From assembly GCF_963678635.1 (NCBI RefSeq), contig NC_087067.1:32340401-32404400 (forward strand): 64,000 nucleotides of DNA. The letters are read 5' to 3'. Below the pieces are notes generated by a model. The model was not told the origin of the DNA and ran no database searches. It saw only the letters and a list, made by a program, of their open reading frames with translations. This stretch comes from Symsagittifera roscoffensis (taxonomy: Eukaryota; Xenacoelomorpha; Acoela; Convolutidae). Positions 34,021 through 44,966 of this stretch are shown piece by piece; the first letter of the stretch is position 1, and every line of letters starts with the position of its first letter. Both the position numbers and the translations under genes were made by a program.

Positions 34021-37000
34021 TTATGGAATGGAACCAAGTTTTTTGATATATTCAGATGTATCTTGACACCATGATGATATCAGCTTAGCTACAATGTATT
34101 TCATGCCTATTACAGTTTCTTCAACAAGCAGATCTTTTATTGAATTGAATTTAAGTTTTTCTTTAAAAGTAAAGCAGTTTTCACAAGCGAAAAACAAATG
34201 TTGCATGGTTTCGAACTCTCTTTCACAAGAGTAACAAAGTGGGTGGTCCACTAAATTTTTAATCCATTTCCTGGGCTTATCCAGATAACTGTTTAGGAAA
34301 AATAAGTAGAGAATGTTTTTATCTAGAAGGGTGAACTTTTTGTGTTTCCATATTTTGGTTAAAAATTGAAAAATCAAAGATTTGTCTGATAGATTAAGAT
34401 CCGGGTAGAAATTCGCAATTTTTCTAGCTATAACTTTCGTTTTATAATTTGGAAGCATCAGCTCTGCATAAAGAATAGATATGTTCATCTTCATTGGATC
34501 AATCACTTTTCCATTTTGGACTAGCTTGAAACTATCTCGAGCAAACTCGAGGATGAAAATGTTCTTTTTAATTAAGAAATTTTTGAAGGATCTAAAAATT
34601 TTAGATTTTTTGAAGTAGATCACTTCTTTGTTGCTACCCAAGGTACTAAGTAGGGATACCATGTCAAAAATTTTTGCAGCCGCAATAAAAAAATTTAAAT
34701 TTTTGAAGCCAGTGCCTCCATTATTGAATGGAAGGTATAAGATCTGCTTGTTGATTGAATGTTTTCCTCCAAGCCATACACTGTTAATCAATTTCATTTC
34801 TAACCTATCAATGAAAGTTTTTGTCAACTCCAAGTGCCTCATCACATATACAAGTCTTGAGGTCACAAAAGTCTCAATATCCAGGCTTCGCGCCCGGAGA
34901 GTCATACATTTTAAGCTGAATTTAGCTGAACTATTGATCGTTTCTTCCAATATCTTGATTTTTATTTTCAATGAATCATTCAAGCTTAAGCGTATGCCTA
35001 ATAATTTAAGGGCTGATACTTTCTTCAAATGTTTAGGCACGAAACCTAAACTCAGAACGTTGGTTTTATTGACATTTATAGCAAGTTTTGATACCAAATT
35101 GAACTTATTGATTTCATCAAGTAAATTTCCGATACAAGCGCGTTTAATGAAAACACTAATATCATCGGCGTAGGCCACAATTTTAAGTACTTGGTTGGAT
35201 TTGATAGATTTATTGTAGCGTATGGCTTGGAGTAAAAGTTCCATTCCTAAAATGAACAAAAGCGCCGAAAGAGGGCATCCTTGTTTAATCCCATTGTCGA
35301 CTCTAATTGATCGTGATAGGTAAGCCACCTATTTCTATCATCGCTTTGGTATCAGTTTATATGATGGATATCAAAGAAGTTATGATTTCTGGACAGCCTA
35401 TGGCTGTTAAAACGTTCAAAATGTAATCACGGTCCATACGATCAAAAGCCTTACTGAACTCGATGGCTACCACACAATTAGATTTTCCGAGTTTTTCTTG
35501 AGCTAATCTAGCCCTAATTATGGCTGTATGAATACTGCGCTTTGGCAAATAAGCAAGTTGATGTTTGCGTATTAGATTATTTGAAGGGTCTCTTAAACGA
35601 GATGCCAGAACATGGGAAAGAATTTTGAGATCAGTGTTAAGGAGGCTTATTGGTCGGAATTCGTCCACATTTAAACTGTTTTCAATTTTTGGGATGAGTT
35701 TTATTATTGAAATGAGAAACGACCTAGGTGCCGCTTTATTGTAGCACATCGAGTTAAATAATTCAGCGAGCAACGGAGCGAAAAAATTTGAGTGGCTTTT
35801 ATACAAGTCTGAAGTAAGACCATCAGATCCAGGTGCGCTATTTTTACTTAATTTATTTATAGCTTGCTTCACTTCCTCTTCACCTATTGGCGAATTATTA
35901 AACATTTTGGTAATTTTCTTTATTCGTTTTGAATTTCGCAGCTTGAAAACATTCAAAAGCTCCTCCCTAGGTGCGTAGTTGGCGTCAGCAACCGTTTTTT
36001 TATAGTAAATATTGGAGTAAAAGCTCGAGAATTCGTTCAAAATTTCATCAATGTCATTGGAAATTTCACCACTTTTCAGCTTTATTTGCTTAATACTTTT
36101 ATTAACTTTGAAGTAACTTAGCAGTGATTTAAGCGCACCCGAATCACCATGGTTGAGGTCCAAATAAAATCCACGAATGGACTTAAATTTGGTCCTCAAG
36201 TCCATCTCATCTCTGAGAGAAGAGAAAGGACAGTTGGCCTGTCTAGAGGCCAACTGGGGCTGTCTGGTTGTCTCTGAATTGATAGAAAGTATATCTGCAG
36301 GCGTACTACTTTGTATGTAGGGTGCGTTATCTTTATTCAATTGTCTATGGCCATTAATGCATAAAAAACGCAACCAGTCACGAAGTCTGGCTTTAAATTT
36401 TTTTGTATGTCCCTGATAATGGCAGTTTCAGAGACTCATCAGACAGCCCCTGGAGTGTTTCTACCAGTTCTGATGGCTTATTGTGCTCTCTAACTACGTT
36501 ATAATTCAATTTCCAGTAACTTTGGCCATTTACATGCATCAAATCTTGAAAATTTGAAAAACATGCATGTAATGCATTATGGTCGCTATAATTTGTGTAT
36601 AATGTAGTCAAGGTCGTTATTTCGTCAATTTTATTGCTAAAAATGTAGTCTAGACGCGATTCGGATTTTGATTTTTGGTCAAAATGGGTGGGATACATTT
36701 TGTTCCAGACCTTGAAAAGGTCAAAGCATCCAATTGATTCGAAAATGTTGCAAATTATGTGATATCTTTGAACCCGCCGGTCACTACGATGTAATGCAAG
36801 ATTGCATAATTCAGAACTTGATCGGCTGTTAAAATCACCCCCAAACAAAAAACTATATATCTCTTCGTTGCTCGGCTAATTTGTTAGCCAGGCCAGTAAG
36901 GACTGAGTAGTCCTTGCTGAGGGGATTGATATATATAGAGCAGTAAATGCTGCCAGATTCTGACTCTTTCAGAGCCAAAGCCATCTGGCTTTGGTAAAAA

Positions 37001-37305
37001 CTCTGAATTTTCCATTTATTGGGAAATAATAAAAGTAAAACTCCTGAAATATTATGGCTGCATGGCTGGATTAGATAATTCAATTTATAGCTGGTCAAAA
37101 TGGCCTTATGCTTTGAGCTTAATACATACATTTTTGTTTCTTGTAACGCTATAACGTAGTCATGATGTAATTTCCCCCCATGTTTTGGCTTATTCAGATC
37201 AACCAGGATGCCTAGAAGTTTGAGGTGGTTACCTAGATCTCTACAGTTTAATGTATAAAAGCACGTCATGACTATATTATAAGTCTGTTGGAAATAATTT
37301 TGCAT
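34021..37305 (-). pseudogene. ORF2: APE endonuclease plus reverse transcriptase, broken
   Basis: Read on the minus strand in four successive frames: 37305-36853 (APE N-terminal half, YVIALQETKMYV), 36848-36393 (GGDFNSR, SRLDYIFSN, YSDHNAL), 36373-35357 (RT: NSAPGSDGLTSDLYK, FRPISLLN, motif A, SKAFDRMD) and 35328-34021 (motif B DNGIKQGCPLSALLF, motif C VAYADDISVF, then a C-terminal Cys/His cluster CYSCEREFETMQHLFFAC). The combined length of about 1,090 codons is in the usual range for ORF2. In motif A the residue expected to be the first catalytic aspartate reads glutamate (AIEFSKAFD, codon GAG). The breaks lie at 36850, 36380 and 35340. Confidence 0.87.
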
Positions 37306-38317
37306 GCGAATTTGAATATTTAAAGATAGCCGGTTTCATGATGTTATTCGGGGTTCTATGATTAAAGACCCGATGGGGTTTTAAAATCACCACCACCAAA
37401 ATCAACGTTTCTCCCCGTTGCCTATCATGCTCTCTAGCTAGGGCAGTAAGGAATGAAAAGTCCTTACTGTGGGGATTGATGCAAATATAGCAGTAAATAC
37501 TGCCAGATTCTGACTTTATCAAATCCGAAACTTTTCGGATTTGGTAAAATCTCTGAAAAAATGATTGGAATAAAGTATACAGTTCATGATTGATCAAAAT
37601 GGCGTTTTCCTTTAAACTTAAAACATACAGTTTTGATTCTGGAAATGCTATAACGTAGTCATGTCGTAGTTTTCTTTCAAAATTTGGCTTACTGAGGTCA
37701 ATATAGATGCAATTCATACTGATGTGGTCCTTATAACCTCTAGGACGTTCTGAAAATAGGCACGTCTTGACTAAGTTATAAATGTTTCCTATGTAATTCG
37801 CATGCAAAATTACTAATTTTGTTTTAGCCGTTATTACGATGTAAGTCAAGGTTAGATGTACCAGTACGTGATGTCTTGCATTGCCCATCCCCAAGAAATT
37901 TCTCTCGTCTCTCCGGTGTCCAGTCAAACAATTGATTAGACCACCAAGGTCTGAAAAGGCCTTGCTGAGGACATTGACATACCTATTGCAGCAAACGTTG
38001 CAAGATTCAAAAATTTTAAAGATCAAAGCAATTTGACTTTCAAAAAACTTGTCAAAATTCCAATTAAGGGTAAAAAATGTAGCCAATAGTACTGAACTAT
38101 GCAAACTGTCTGTCTGGAGTTTAAAGCCCCGACCTCTATTAGAGGAAAAGACTGTTTTTTTAGAGGTTAGAACGTCTAGTTTTTTAAATTTTAGACCTAA
38201 AATGTAGTGTTTATGCGACGTTTTCCCACGTTCTGGCTTTCCTATTGGAACAAGGATGCCTAGAGGTTTCAGCTTCTCAGTGAAACCGCTGCTCTTTAGA
38301 AATATAAAGCAAAACAT
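37306..38317 (-). pseudogene. Two extra degenerate copies of the APE N-terminal half
   Basis: This stretch between ORF1 and ORF2 translates as two diverged repeats of the segment that starts ORF2. Shared anchors: LGIL then KP; HDYVIA then KLYVLS; SESGSIYC then INPHSKDFS; and RQR. The middle copy (about 37830-37380) keeps more than the outer one (about 38317-37900). The nucleotide marker GCAG(T/C)AAA recurs at 36940, 37490 and 37990, giving a period of about 500-550 bp. The key ALQET glutamate of APE is retained only in the ORF2 copy; the middle copy reads AFPES. Hence a tandem triplication after which two copies decayed. It is possibly a variable 5' UTR repeat. Confidence 0.7.
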
Positions 38318-38327
38318 TATGAAAAAG

Positions 38328-39339
38328 TTATGTATGAGAAGTTTTTAGACTGTTCGATACCTGTTGTTCTCTTTTTTGCAGTTTTGATGGAGTCTGCTTC
38401 TCCGCGTCTGGGCTGCTGTGTCGTCTCTGCGATTTCTGGCGGCTGAACGCCCCACTCCTTCTGAGGCTACTGCGCGCCTTCATCACATGCCAGTCCTCCT
38501 CATCCATTCGGCCCTCAGAAGCCGGAGTCCCATCAGCAGAATTGCTTATGGCCAAATCAGATGTCGTCTGGTTGACCTCTGGTGGTTGTTGTCTCCTGAT
38601 CCGACACCAGGAATCATCATGACCAATATAAGGCTTCTTCTCTTCCTTGCAGAGACTGCAGGAATGAATTGACGGGACATGCGCGTTGAAGGGTAGATCG
38701 AGCCATTTGAATGGCCGAGTTTTGACAGCGTTGAACGACCACTGCCTCAGGTCAGTTTCAGCGCTCTCATTGGGGATTATGGTAACGGCCGAAGCTTTAC
38801 CATTGAAGAAGCTCCCCTGTCCACACTTCTCGCGTTGACGCGTAACTTCTCCCTCCACATGAACTTTTGGGGGGAGCTGCAGGGCTTCGAGGACTGCCTC
38901 ATCGTCACAAAGCCCGGGCACCTGGTTCATGCGTAGCATGGCCGTCTTTGGAAACCCGGTTGGATCGTATCTCCAGAAGTGGTCTCCAGTGTGGAAGATA
39001 GTCTTGTCAAGGAGCTGCAGTCCTTCTGTCTTCATGGTGGTCAGGTCATCCTCCGCCTCAGTTGGAGCGATAACGATTAAAGAATGTAATCTTTTTTCTT
39101 TGACAGTAGAGAAAGCTTTGGAGATGGTAATTTGATCTCGATGATGGGGTTTAAAGGAGGACAAGATGTCAACAATGGTTTTTTTTTGAGGCAGCGTCAA
39201 AACTAGCATTAGACTTGAAGTGTTCTTTTGTAAAGGGAGGAATGATGGTCATTTTTAAGAATGAAGTGACTTTAGTATGAGGTCTTGCAATGCCCTCAGC
39301 GAGAACTTCAGAGAAAGAAGGCGACTGGCTATCAGCCAT
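38328..39339 (-). pseudogene. ORF1 (gag-like, zinc knuckle), one frameshift
   Basis: The likely start is the ATG at 39337-39339 (MADSQSPSFSEVL). About 50 codons later an A-run (plus-strand T-run near 39179-39187) shifts the frame into the 38328 frame, which reads on to the stop. Total about 337 codons. A CX2CX9HX4C zinc knuckle (CSLC...H...C, 38660-38604) is followed by a basic, Ser/Arg-rich C-terminus. This is the nucleic-acid-binding protein expected upstream of ORF2 in L1/Tx1-like elements, where it coats the RNA. No coiled coil is obvious. Confidence 0.72.
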
Positions 39340-39438
39340 GTCCAAAAATAGGTAATGTGAGGAAAACAATGCAAAGTTTTCTTCAGTTGGATTTCAGTAA
39401 CAAAATAAAAAGTAATTTTGATATTATCACGCGCCAAA

Positions 39439-39457
39439 TTATCACAACAATTAGGCT
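39439..39457. repeat. ~19-bp target-site duplication, right copy
   Basis: TTATCACAACAATTAGGCT keeps the array consensus, whereas the left copy (33868-33886) has one C for T. Confidence 0.85.
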
Positions 39458-40108
39458 AAAAGCATCTATCAGTATCCTGGCTGGTATTCCACCATATGCC
39501 ACCAACGTTGAGTGAGCGGCTATCATGCCATAGATGGTCATCTAAGACACCCTGTACACGCTCCGTAGGTTTTGATCAGCCGATTTGGCCATAAAACTCA
39601 TTGGGCTACAAAAATTCTGAAAATTGTCAATTTTTCAAATTTTGTTTGAATTGCATAAATTATAACGTGAGCGTGCAAAAATTTACATGGTATAAGAGCA
39701 TATTTCTACTCTCGCGCGAGGGCGAGTGTTTTAAAAGTAATTTACATAGTTATATGCTAGTCAGGATATAAATGGAAGCGGAATTACTCAAATGCCTAAG
39801 GCAGAACCGCAGATTCTGTCTTTGTCGACATCGTTAAGCCCATGTCGTAAGTAACGGCACAAACGCAGATGGCTATAACGTAGTCTACTGTACTCTTACG
39901 ATAGATTTATTAGCCAGCAGGGGAGTTTTGTTAGGGCGAAGTGTCATTATGGCTACCTCTTTTCAAATTTCCCCCTTGACCTTTCATAAGTTGGTCCGGG
40001 AGCAACCCAGCTCTCAACCCAGTCGGATAAATATAAATTTTTATGATGCGAGCTGTTTTTTCATTGTTGTGTTCAAGGCATGTACCAAAATTAGGAAAAG
40101 GTTTAGTT

Positions 40109-40267
40109 ATCGCTTCTCGGCCTTTTGGCTAAGATCATGTGTAGTATCTGTTCTTGTCAGCTTAATATCTGGCATGCTGATTTTTACATCCCGAGTTAAC
40201 ACCGAAGCATGCTTCAGTTGACTCACGGATTGTCCCGGTCTTACACTACCATCGGGATCAGTCCACC
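40109..40267 (+). pseudogene. U2 snRNA copy 13 (159 nt, internal deletion)
   Basis: 28 nt are lost between GGCATGCTG and ATTTTTAC, removing most of stem IIb and the spacer before the Sm site. Stem III is altered (GAAGCATGCTTC). First copy after the inserted element. Confidence 0.92.
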
Positions 40268-41527
40268 TGAAATTTCTGAACCCGCACTAAGCAATTTACC
40301 TTAACAGAGTGAAGATGTCAGTATGAAGAGTCTAATTGAGCCTGGTGAATTGCGCGAACGGCCATAACTTGCCCAAAAAATTAAAGACTTCCAAATTTTT
40401 CTATTTCTTTCGTAAGACCATCGTCAAATCTTGGGGGACTGAGAAAATGAACCAATTTCGTCGAACCAGTGCAAAATTATGAGTTCTTGAAAGCTCGGTG
40501 ATGCCAAAAAGTTAAGCCTAATCGAGTGTGGTGCAAAAAACGAAAATTTCAAAATTTTTGTTCTTTTCTGTCTAAATTTTATTTTTTCAATTTTGTATCA
40601 CAATTTTGGACTTAGAACAACTCCAACGAGCCTAAAACGACTTCTGTAGCTTCAGTGTTCGTGGAGTAATCATCAGTTGAAATTTTGGGGGGAGCTGAAA
40701 TTCGGCCATTTTGGAAGAAAATCGACCTAAAAGCTAATTCTTAAGTTAGTGCAATTTTTTTCTTGCATTTTTCATAAAATGGGGTGCTCTCTGTTGTCGC
40801 AGAGTGCATTCAAAGAAACTTATCAAATAGATTTGAAAACTTACCTATTTAATAAGTTTATCACAACAATTAGGTTAAAAGCATCTATCAGTATCCTGGC
40901 TGGTATTCGACCATATGCCACTAACGTTGAGTGAGCGGCTATCATGCCATAGATGGTCATCTAAGACACCCTGTACACGCTCCGTAGGTTTTGACCAGCC
41001 GATTTGGCCATAAAACTCATTGGGCCAAAAAAATTCTGAAAATTGTCAATTTTTCAAATTTTGTTTGAATTGCATAAATTATAACGTGAGCGTGCAAAAT
41101 TTTACATGGTATAAGAGCATATTTCTACTCTCGCGCGAGAGCGAGTGTTTTAAAAGTAATGTACATAGTTATATGCTAGTCAGGATATAAATGGAAGCGG
41201 AATTACTCAAATGCCTAAGGCAGAACCGCAGATTCTGTCTTTGTCCACATCGTTAAGCCCATGTCGTATGTAACGGCACAAATGCAGATGGTTATAATGT
41301 AGTCTACTGTACTCTTACGATAAATTTACTAGCCAGCAGGGGAGTTTTGTTAGGGCGAAGTGTCATTATGGCTACCTCTTTTCAACTTTCCCCCTTGACC
41401 TTTCATAAGTTGGTCCGGGAGCAACCCAGCTCTCAACCCAGTCGGATAAATATAAATTTTTATGATGCGAGCTGTTTTTTCATTGTTGTGTTCAAATAAT
41501 GTACCAAAATTAGGAAAAGGTTTAGCT

Positions 41528-41714
41528 ATCGCTTCTCGGCCTTTTGGCTAAGATCATGTGTAGTATCTGTTCTTGTCAGCTTAATATCTGGCATGCTGGG
41601 CATAGCCTGGCACCAATATTAAACTGATTTTTACTTCCCGAGTTAACACCGAAGCTTGCTTCAGTTGACTCACGGATTGTCCCGATCTTACACTACCATC
41701 GGGAGCAGTCCACC
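41528..41714 (+). ncRNA. U2 snRNA copy 14 (187 nt)
   Basis: Full length. Near consensus except TCCCGATC in stem IV, which it shares with copy 15. Confidence 0.93.
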
Positions 41715-42173
41715 TGAAAATTCTGAACCTGCAAATTACCTTAATAGAGTGAAGATGTCAGTATGAAGAGTCTAATTGAGCCTGGTGAATTGCGCGAACG
41801 GCCATAACTTGCCCAAAAAACTTAAGACTTCCAAATTTTTCTATTTCTATCGTAAGACCATCGTCAAATCTTGGGGGACTGAGAAAATGAACCAATTTCG
41901 TCGAACCAGTTCAAAGTTATGAGTTCTTGAAAGCTCGGTGATGCCAAAAAGTTAAGCCTAATCGAGCGTGGTGCAAAAAACGAAAATTTCAAAATTTTTG
42001 TTCTTTTCTGTCTAAATTTTATTTTTTCAATATCGTATCACAATTTTGGACTCAGAAAAATTCCAACGAGCCCAAAACGACTTCTTTAGCTTCAGTGTTC
42101 GTGGAGTAATCATCAGTTGAAATTTTGGGGGGAGCTGAAATTCGGCCATTTTGGAAGAAAATCGACCTAAAAG

Positions 42174-42299
42174 CTAACTTTTAAGTTAGTGCAATTTTTT
42201 TCTTGCATTTTTCATAAAATGGGGTGCTCTCTGTTGTCGCAGAGTGCATTCAAAGAAACTTATCAAATAGATTTGAAAACTTACCTATTTAATAAGTTT
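42174..42299 (-). ncRNA. Candidate SL-RNA-like structured block (representative of each unit)
   Basis: Read on the minus strand: a 15-bp stem (42299-42285 with 42270-42256; one U-G pair) whose 14-nt loop begins GTAAGTTTTC (GTAAGTATTC in other units), so AAATAG|GTAAGT is a consensus 5' splice site sitting exactly at the loop start. Then follow a 10-bp hairpin (42248-42225), the U-tract ATTTTATG (42220-42213; ATTTTTTG in a few units) and a palindromic hairpin CTAACTT/AAGTTAG (42189-42174). Hairpin with 5' splice site, second hairpin, Sm-like site, third hairpin is the general plan of spliced-leader RNAs. Against: the Sm site is imperfect, no promoter was identified, and in this unit the second hairpin has a T-G pair that would favour the plus strand. 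The block recurs in all complete units. Confidence 0.3.
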
Positions 42300-42337
42300 A
42301 TCACAACAATTAGGCTAAAAGCATCTATCAGTATCCT

Positions 42338-42440
42338 GGCTGGTATTCGACCATATGCCACTAACGTTGAGTGAGCGGCTATCATGCCATAGATGGTCAT
42401 CTAAGACACCCTGTACACGCTCCGTAGGTTTTGACCAGCC
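42338..42440. other. Stem-closed ~100-nt block (representative of each unit)
   Basis: GGCTGGT (42338-42344) pairs perfectly with ACCAGCC (42434-42440). Inside, GACCAT (42349-42354) pairs with ATGGTC (42393-42398), and that hairpin encloses GCC/GGC and ACT/AGT pairs. The closing stem is preserved in essentially every unit. The layout suggests a branched RNA, but I match it to no snRNA, 5S rRNA or tRNA, and I cannot give a strand. It lies next to the splice-site hairpin block and to the site where the APE-type element inserted. Confidence 0.35.
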
Positions 42441-42968
42441 GATTTGGCCATAAAACTCATTGGGCCAAAAAAATTCTGAAAATTGTCAATTTTTCAAATT
42501 TTGTTTGAATTGCATAAATTATAACGTGAGCGTGCAAAATTTTACATGGTATAAGAGCATATTTCTACTCTCGCGCGAGAGCGAGTGTTTTAAAAGTAAT
42601 GTACATAGTTATATGCTAGTCAGGATATAAATGGAAGCGGAATTACTCAAATGCCTAAGGCAGAACCGCAGATTCTGTCTTTGTCCACATCGTTAAGCCC
42701 ATGTCGTATGTAACGGCACAAATGCAGATGGTTATAATGTAGTCTACTGTACTCTTACGATAAATTTACTAGCCAGCAGGGGAGTTTTGTTAGGGCGAAG
42801 TGTCATTATGGCTACCTTATTTTCAACTTTCCCCCTTGACCTTTCATAAGTTGGTCCGGGAGCAACCCAGCTCTCAACCCAGTCGGATAAATATAAATTT
42901 TTATGATGCGAGCTGTTTTTTCATTGTTGTGTTCAAATAATGTACCAAAATTAGGAAAAGGTTTAGCT

Positions 42969-43155
42969 ATCGCTTCTCGGCCTTTTGGCTAAGATCATGT
43001 GTAGTATCTGTTCTTGTCAGCTTAATATCTGGCATGCTGGGCATAGCCTGGCACCAATATTAAACTGATTTTTACTTCCCGAGTTAACACTGAAGCTTGC
43101 TTCAGTTGACTCACGGATTGTCCCGATTTTACACTACCATCGGGAGCAGTCCACC
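42969..43155 (+). ncRNA. U2 snRNA copy 15 (187 nt)
   Basis: Full length. CACTGAAGC before stem III and TCCCGATTTT in stem IV; otherwise consensus. Confidence 0.92.
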
Positions 43156-43654
43156 TGAAAATTCTGAACCTGCAAATTACCTTAATAGAGTGAAGATGTC
43201 AGTATGAAGAGTCTAATTGAGCCTGGTGAATTGCGCGAACGGCCATAACTTGCCCAAAAAACTTAAGACTTCCAAATTTTTCTATTTCTATCGTAAGACC
43301 ATCGTCAAATCTTGGGGGACTGAGAAAATGAACCAATTTCGTCGAACCAGTTCAAAGTTATGAGTTCTTGAAAGCTCGGTGATGCCAAAAAGTTAAGCCT
43401 AATCGAGCGTGGTGCAAAAAACGAAAATTTCAAAATTTTTGTTCTTTTCTGTCTAAATTTTATTTTTTCAATATCGTATCACAATTTTGGACTCAGAACA
43501 ATTCCAACGAGCGCAAAACGACTTCTTTAGCTTCAGTGTTCGTGGAGTAATCATCAGTTGAAATTTTGGGGGGAGCTGAAATTCGGCCATTTTGGAAGAA
43601 AATTGACCTAAAATCTAACTTTTAAGTTAGTGCAATTTTTTTCTTGCATTTTCT

Positions 43655-44020
43655 TATTTCTATCGTAAGACCATCGTCAAATCTTGGGGGAAAGAGAAAA
43701 TGAACCAGTTTCGTCGAACCAGTTCAAAGTTATGAGTTCTTGAAAGCTCGGTGATGCCAAAAAGTTAAGCCTAATCGAGCGTGGTGCAAAAAAAGAAAAT
43801 TTCAAAATTTTTGTTCTTTTCTGTCTAAATTTTGTTTTTTCAATATCGTATCACAATTTTGGACTCAGAACAATTCCAACGAGCCCAAAACGACTTCTTT
43901 AGCTTCAGTGTTCGTGGAGTAATCATCAGTTGAAATTTTGGGGGGAGCTGAAATTCGGCCAGTTTGGAAGAAAATCGACCTAAAAGCTAACTTTTAAGTT
44001 AGTGCAATTTTTTTCTTGCA
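43655..44020. repeat. 370-bp partial tandem duplication inside one array unit
   Basis: After CTTGCATTTT the sequence jumps back to TATTTCTATCGTAAGACC, repeating 43283 to about 43650 at an offset of 372 bp. This makes the unit 1,811 bp long. Short T-rich homology at the junction fits unequal exchange or slippage. Confidence 0.85.
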
Positions 44021-44779
44021 TTTTTCATAAAATGGGGTGCTCTCTGTTGTCGCAGAGTGCATTCAAAGAAACTTATCAAATAGATTTGAAAACTAACCTA
44101 TTTAATAAGTTTATCACAACAATTAGGCTAAAAGCATCTATCAGTATCCTGGCTGGTATTCGACCATATGCCACTAACGTTGAGTGAGCGGCTATCATGC
44201 CATAGATGGTCATCTAAGACACCCTGTACACGCTCCGAAGGTTTTGACCAGCCGATTTGGCCATAAAACTCATTGGGCCAAAAAAGTTCTGAAAATTGTC
44301 AATTTTTCAAATTTTGTTTGAATTGCATAAATTATAACGTGAGCGTGCAAAATTTTACATGGTATAAGAGCATATTTCTACTCTCGCGCAAGGGCGAGTG
44401 TTTTAAAAGTAATGTACATAGTTATATGCTAGTCAGGATATAAATGGAAGCGGAATTACTCAAATGCCTAAGGCAGAACCGCAGATTCTGTCTTTGTCCA
44501 CATCGTTAAGCCCATGTCGTATGTAACGGCACAAACGCAGATGGTTATAATGTAGTATACTGTACTCTTACGATAGATTTACTAGCCAGCAGGGGAGTTT
44601 TGTTAGGGCGAAGTATCATTATGGCTACCTCTTTTCAACTTTCCCCCTTGACCTTTCATAAGTTGGTCTTGGAGCAACCCAGCTCTCAACCCAGTCGGAT
44701 AAATATAAATTTTTATGATGCGAGCTGTTTTTTCATTGTTGTGTTCAAGGCATGTACCAAAATTAGAAAAGGTTTAGCT

Positions 44780-44966
44780 ATCGCTTCTCGGCCTTTTGGC
44801 TAAGATCATGTGTAGTATCTGTTCTTGTCAGCTTAATATCTGGCATGCTGGGCATAGCCTGGCACCAATATTAAACTGATTTTTACTTCCCGAGTTAACA
44901 CCGAAGCTTGCTTCAGTTGACTCACGGATTGTCTCGGTCTTACACTACCATCGGGAGCAGTCCACC
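44780..44966 (+). ncRNA. U2 snRNA copy 16 (187 nt)
   Basis: Full length. One change in stem IV (GTCTCGG); everything else is consensus. Confidence 0.92.

Larger units (their letters stand above)
33887..39438 (-). mobile_element. APE-type non-LTR retrotransposon (L1/Tx1-like) inside the U2 array
   Basis: A 5.55-kb minus-strand element with ORF1 (zinc-knuckle) at its 5' side (right), duplicated APE-like segments, then ORF2 with an APE endonuclease and an RT ending at 34021. The 3' UTR (34020-33887) is about 130 bp, has AATAAA-like sequence but no poly(A) tail. It sits in the spacer of an array unit between the splice-site hairpin and the stem-closed block, not inside U2. Several frameshifts and a changed catalytic residue show it is dead. 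ORF order and YADD place it with L1/Tx1 clades; the clade call needs a tree. Confidence 0.88.

Noticed and set aside
42271-42285. ACTTACC on the plus strand as a U1 5' end
   Set aside because: What follows is not U1; read on the other strand it is a 5' splice site, which fits the hairpin better.
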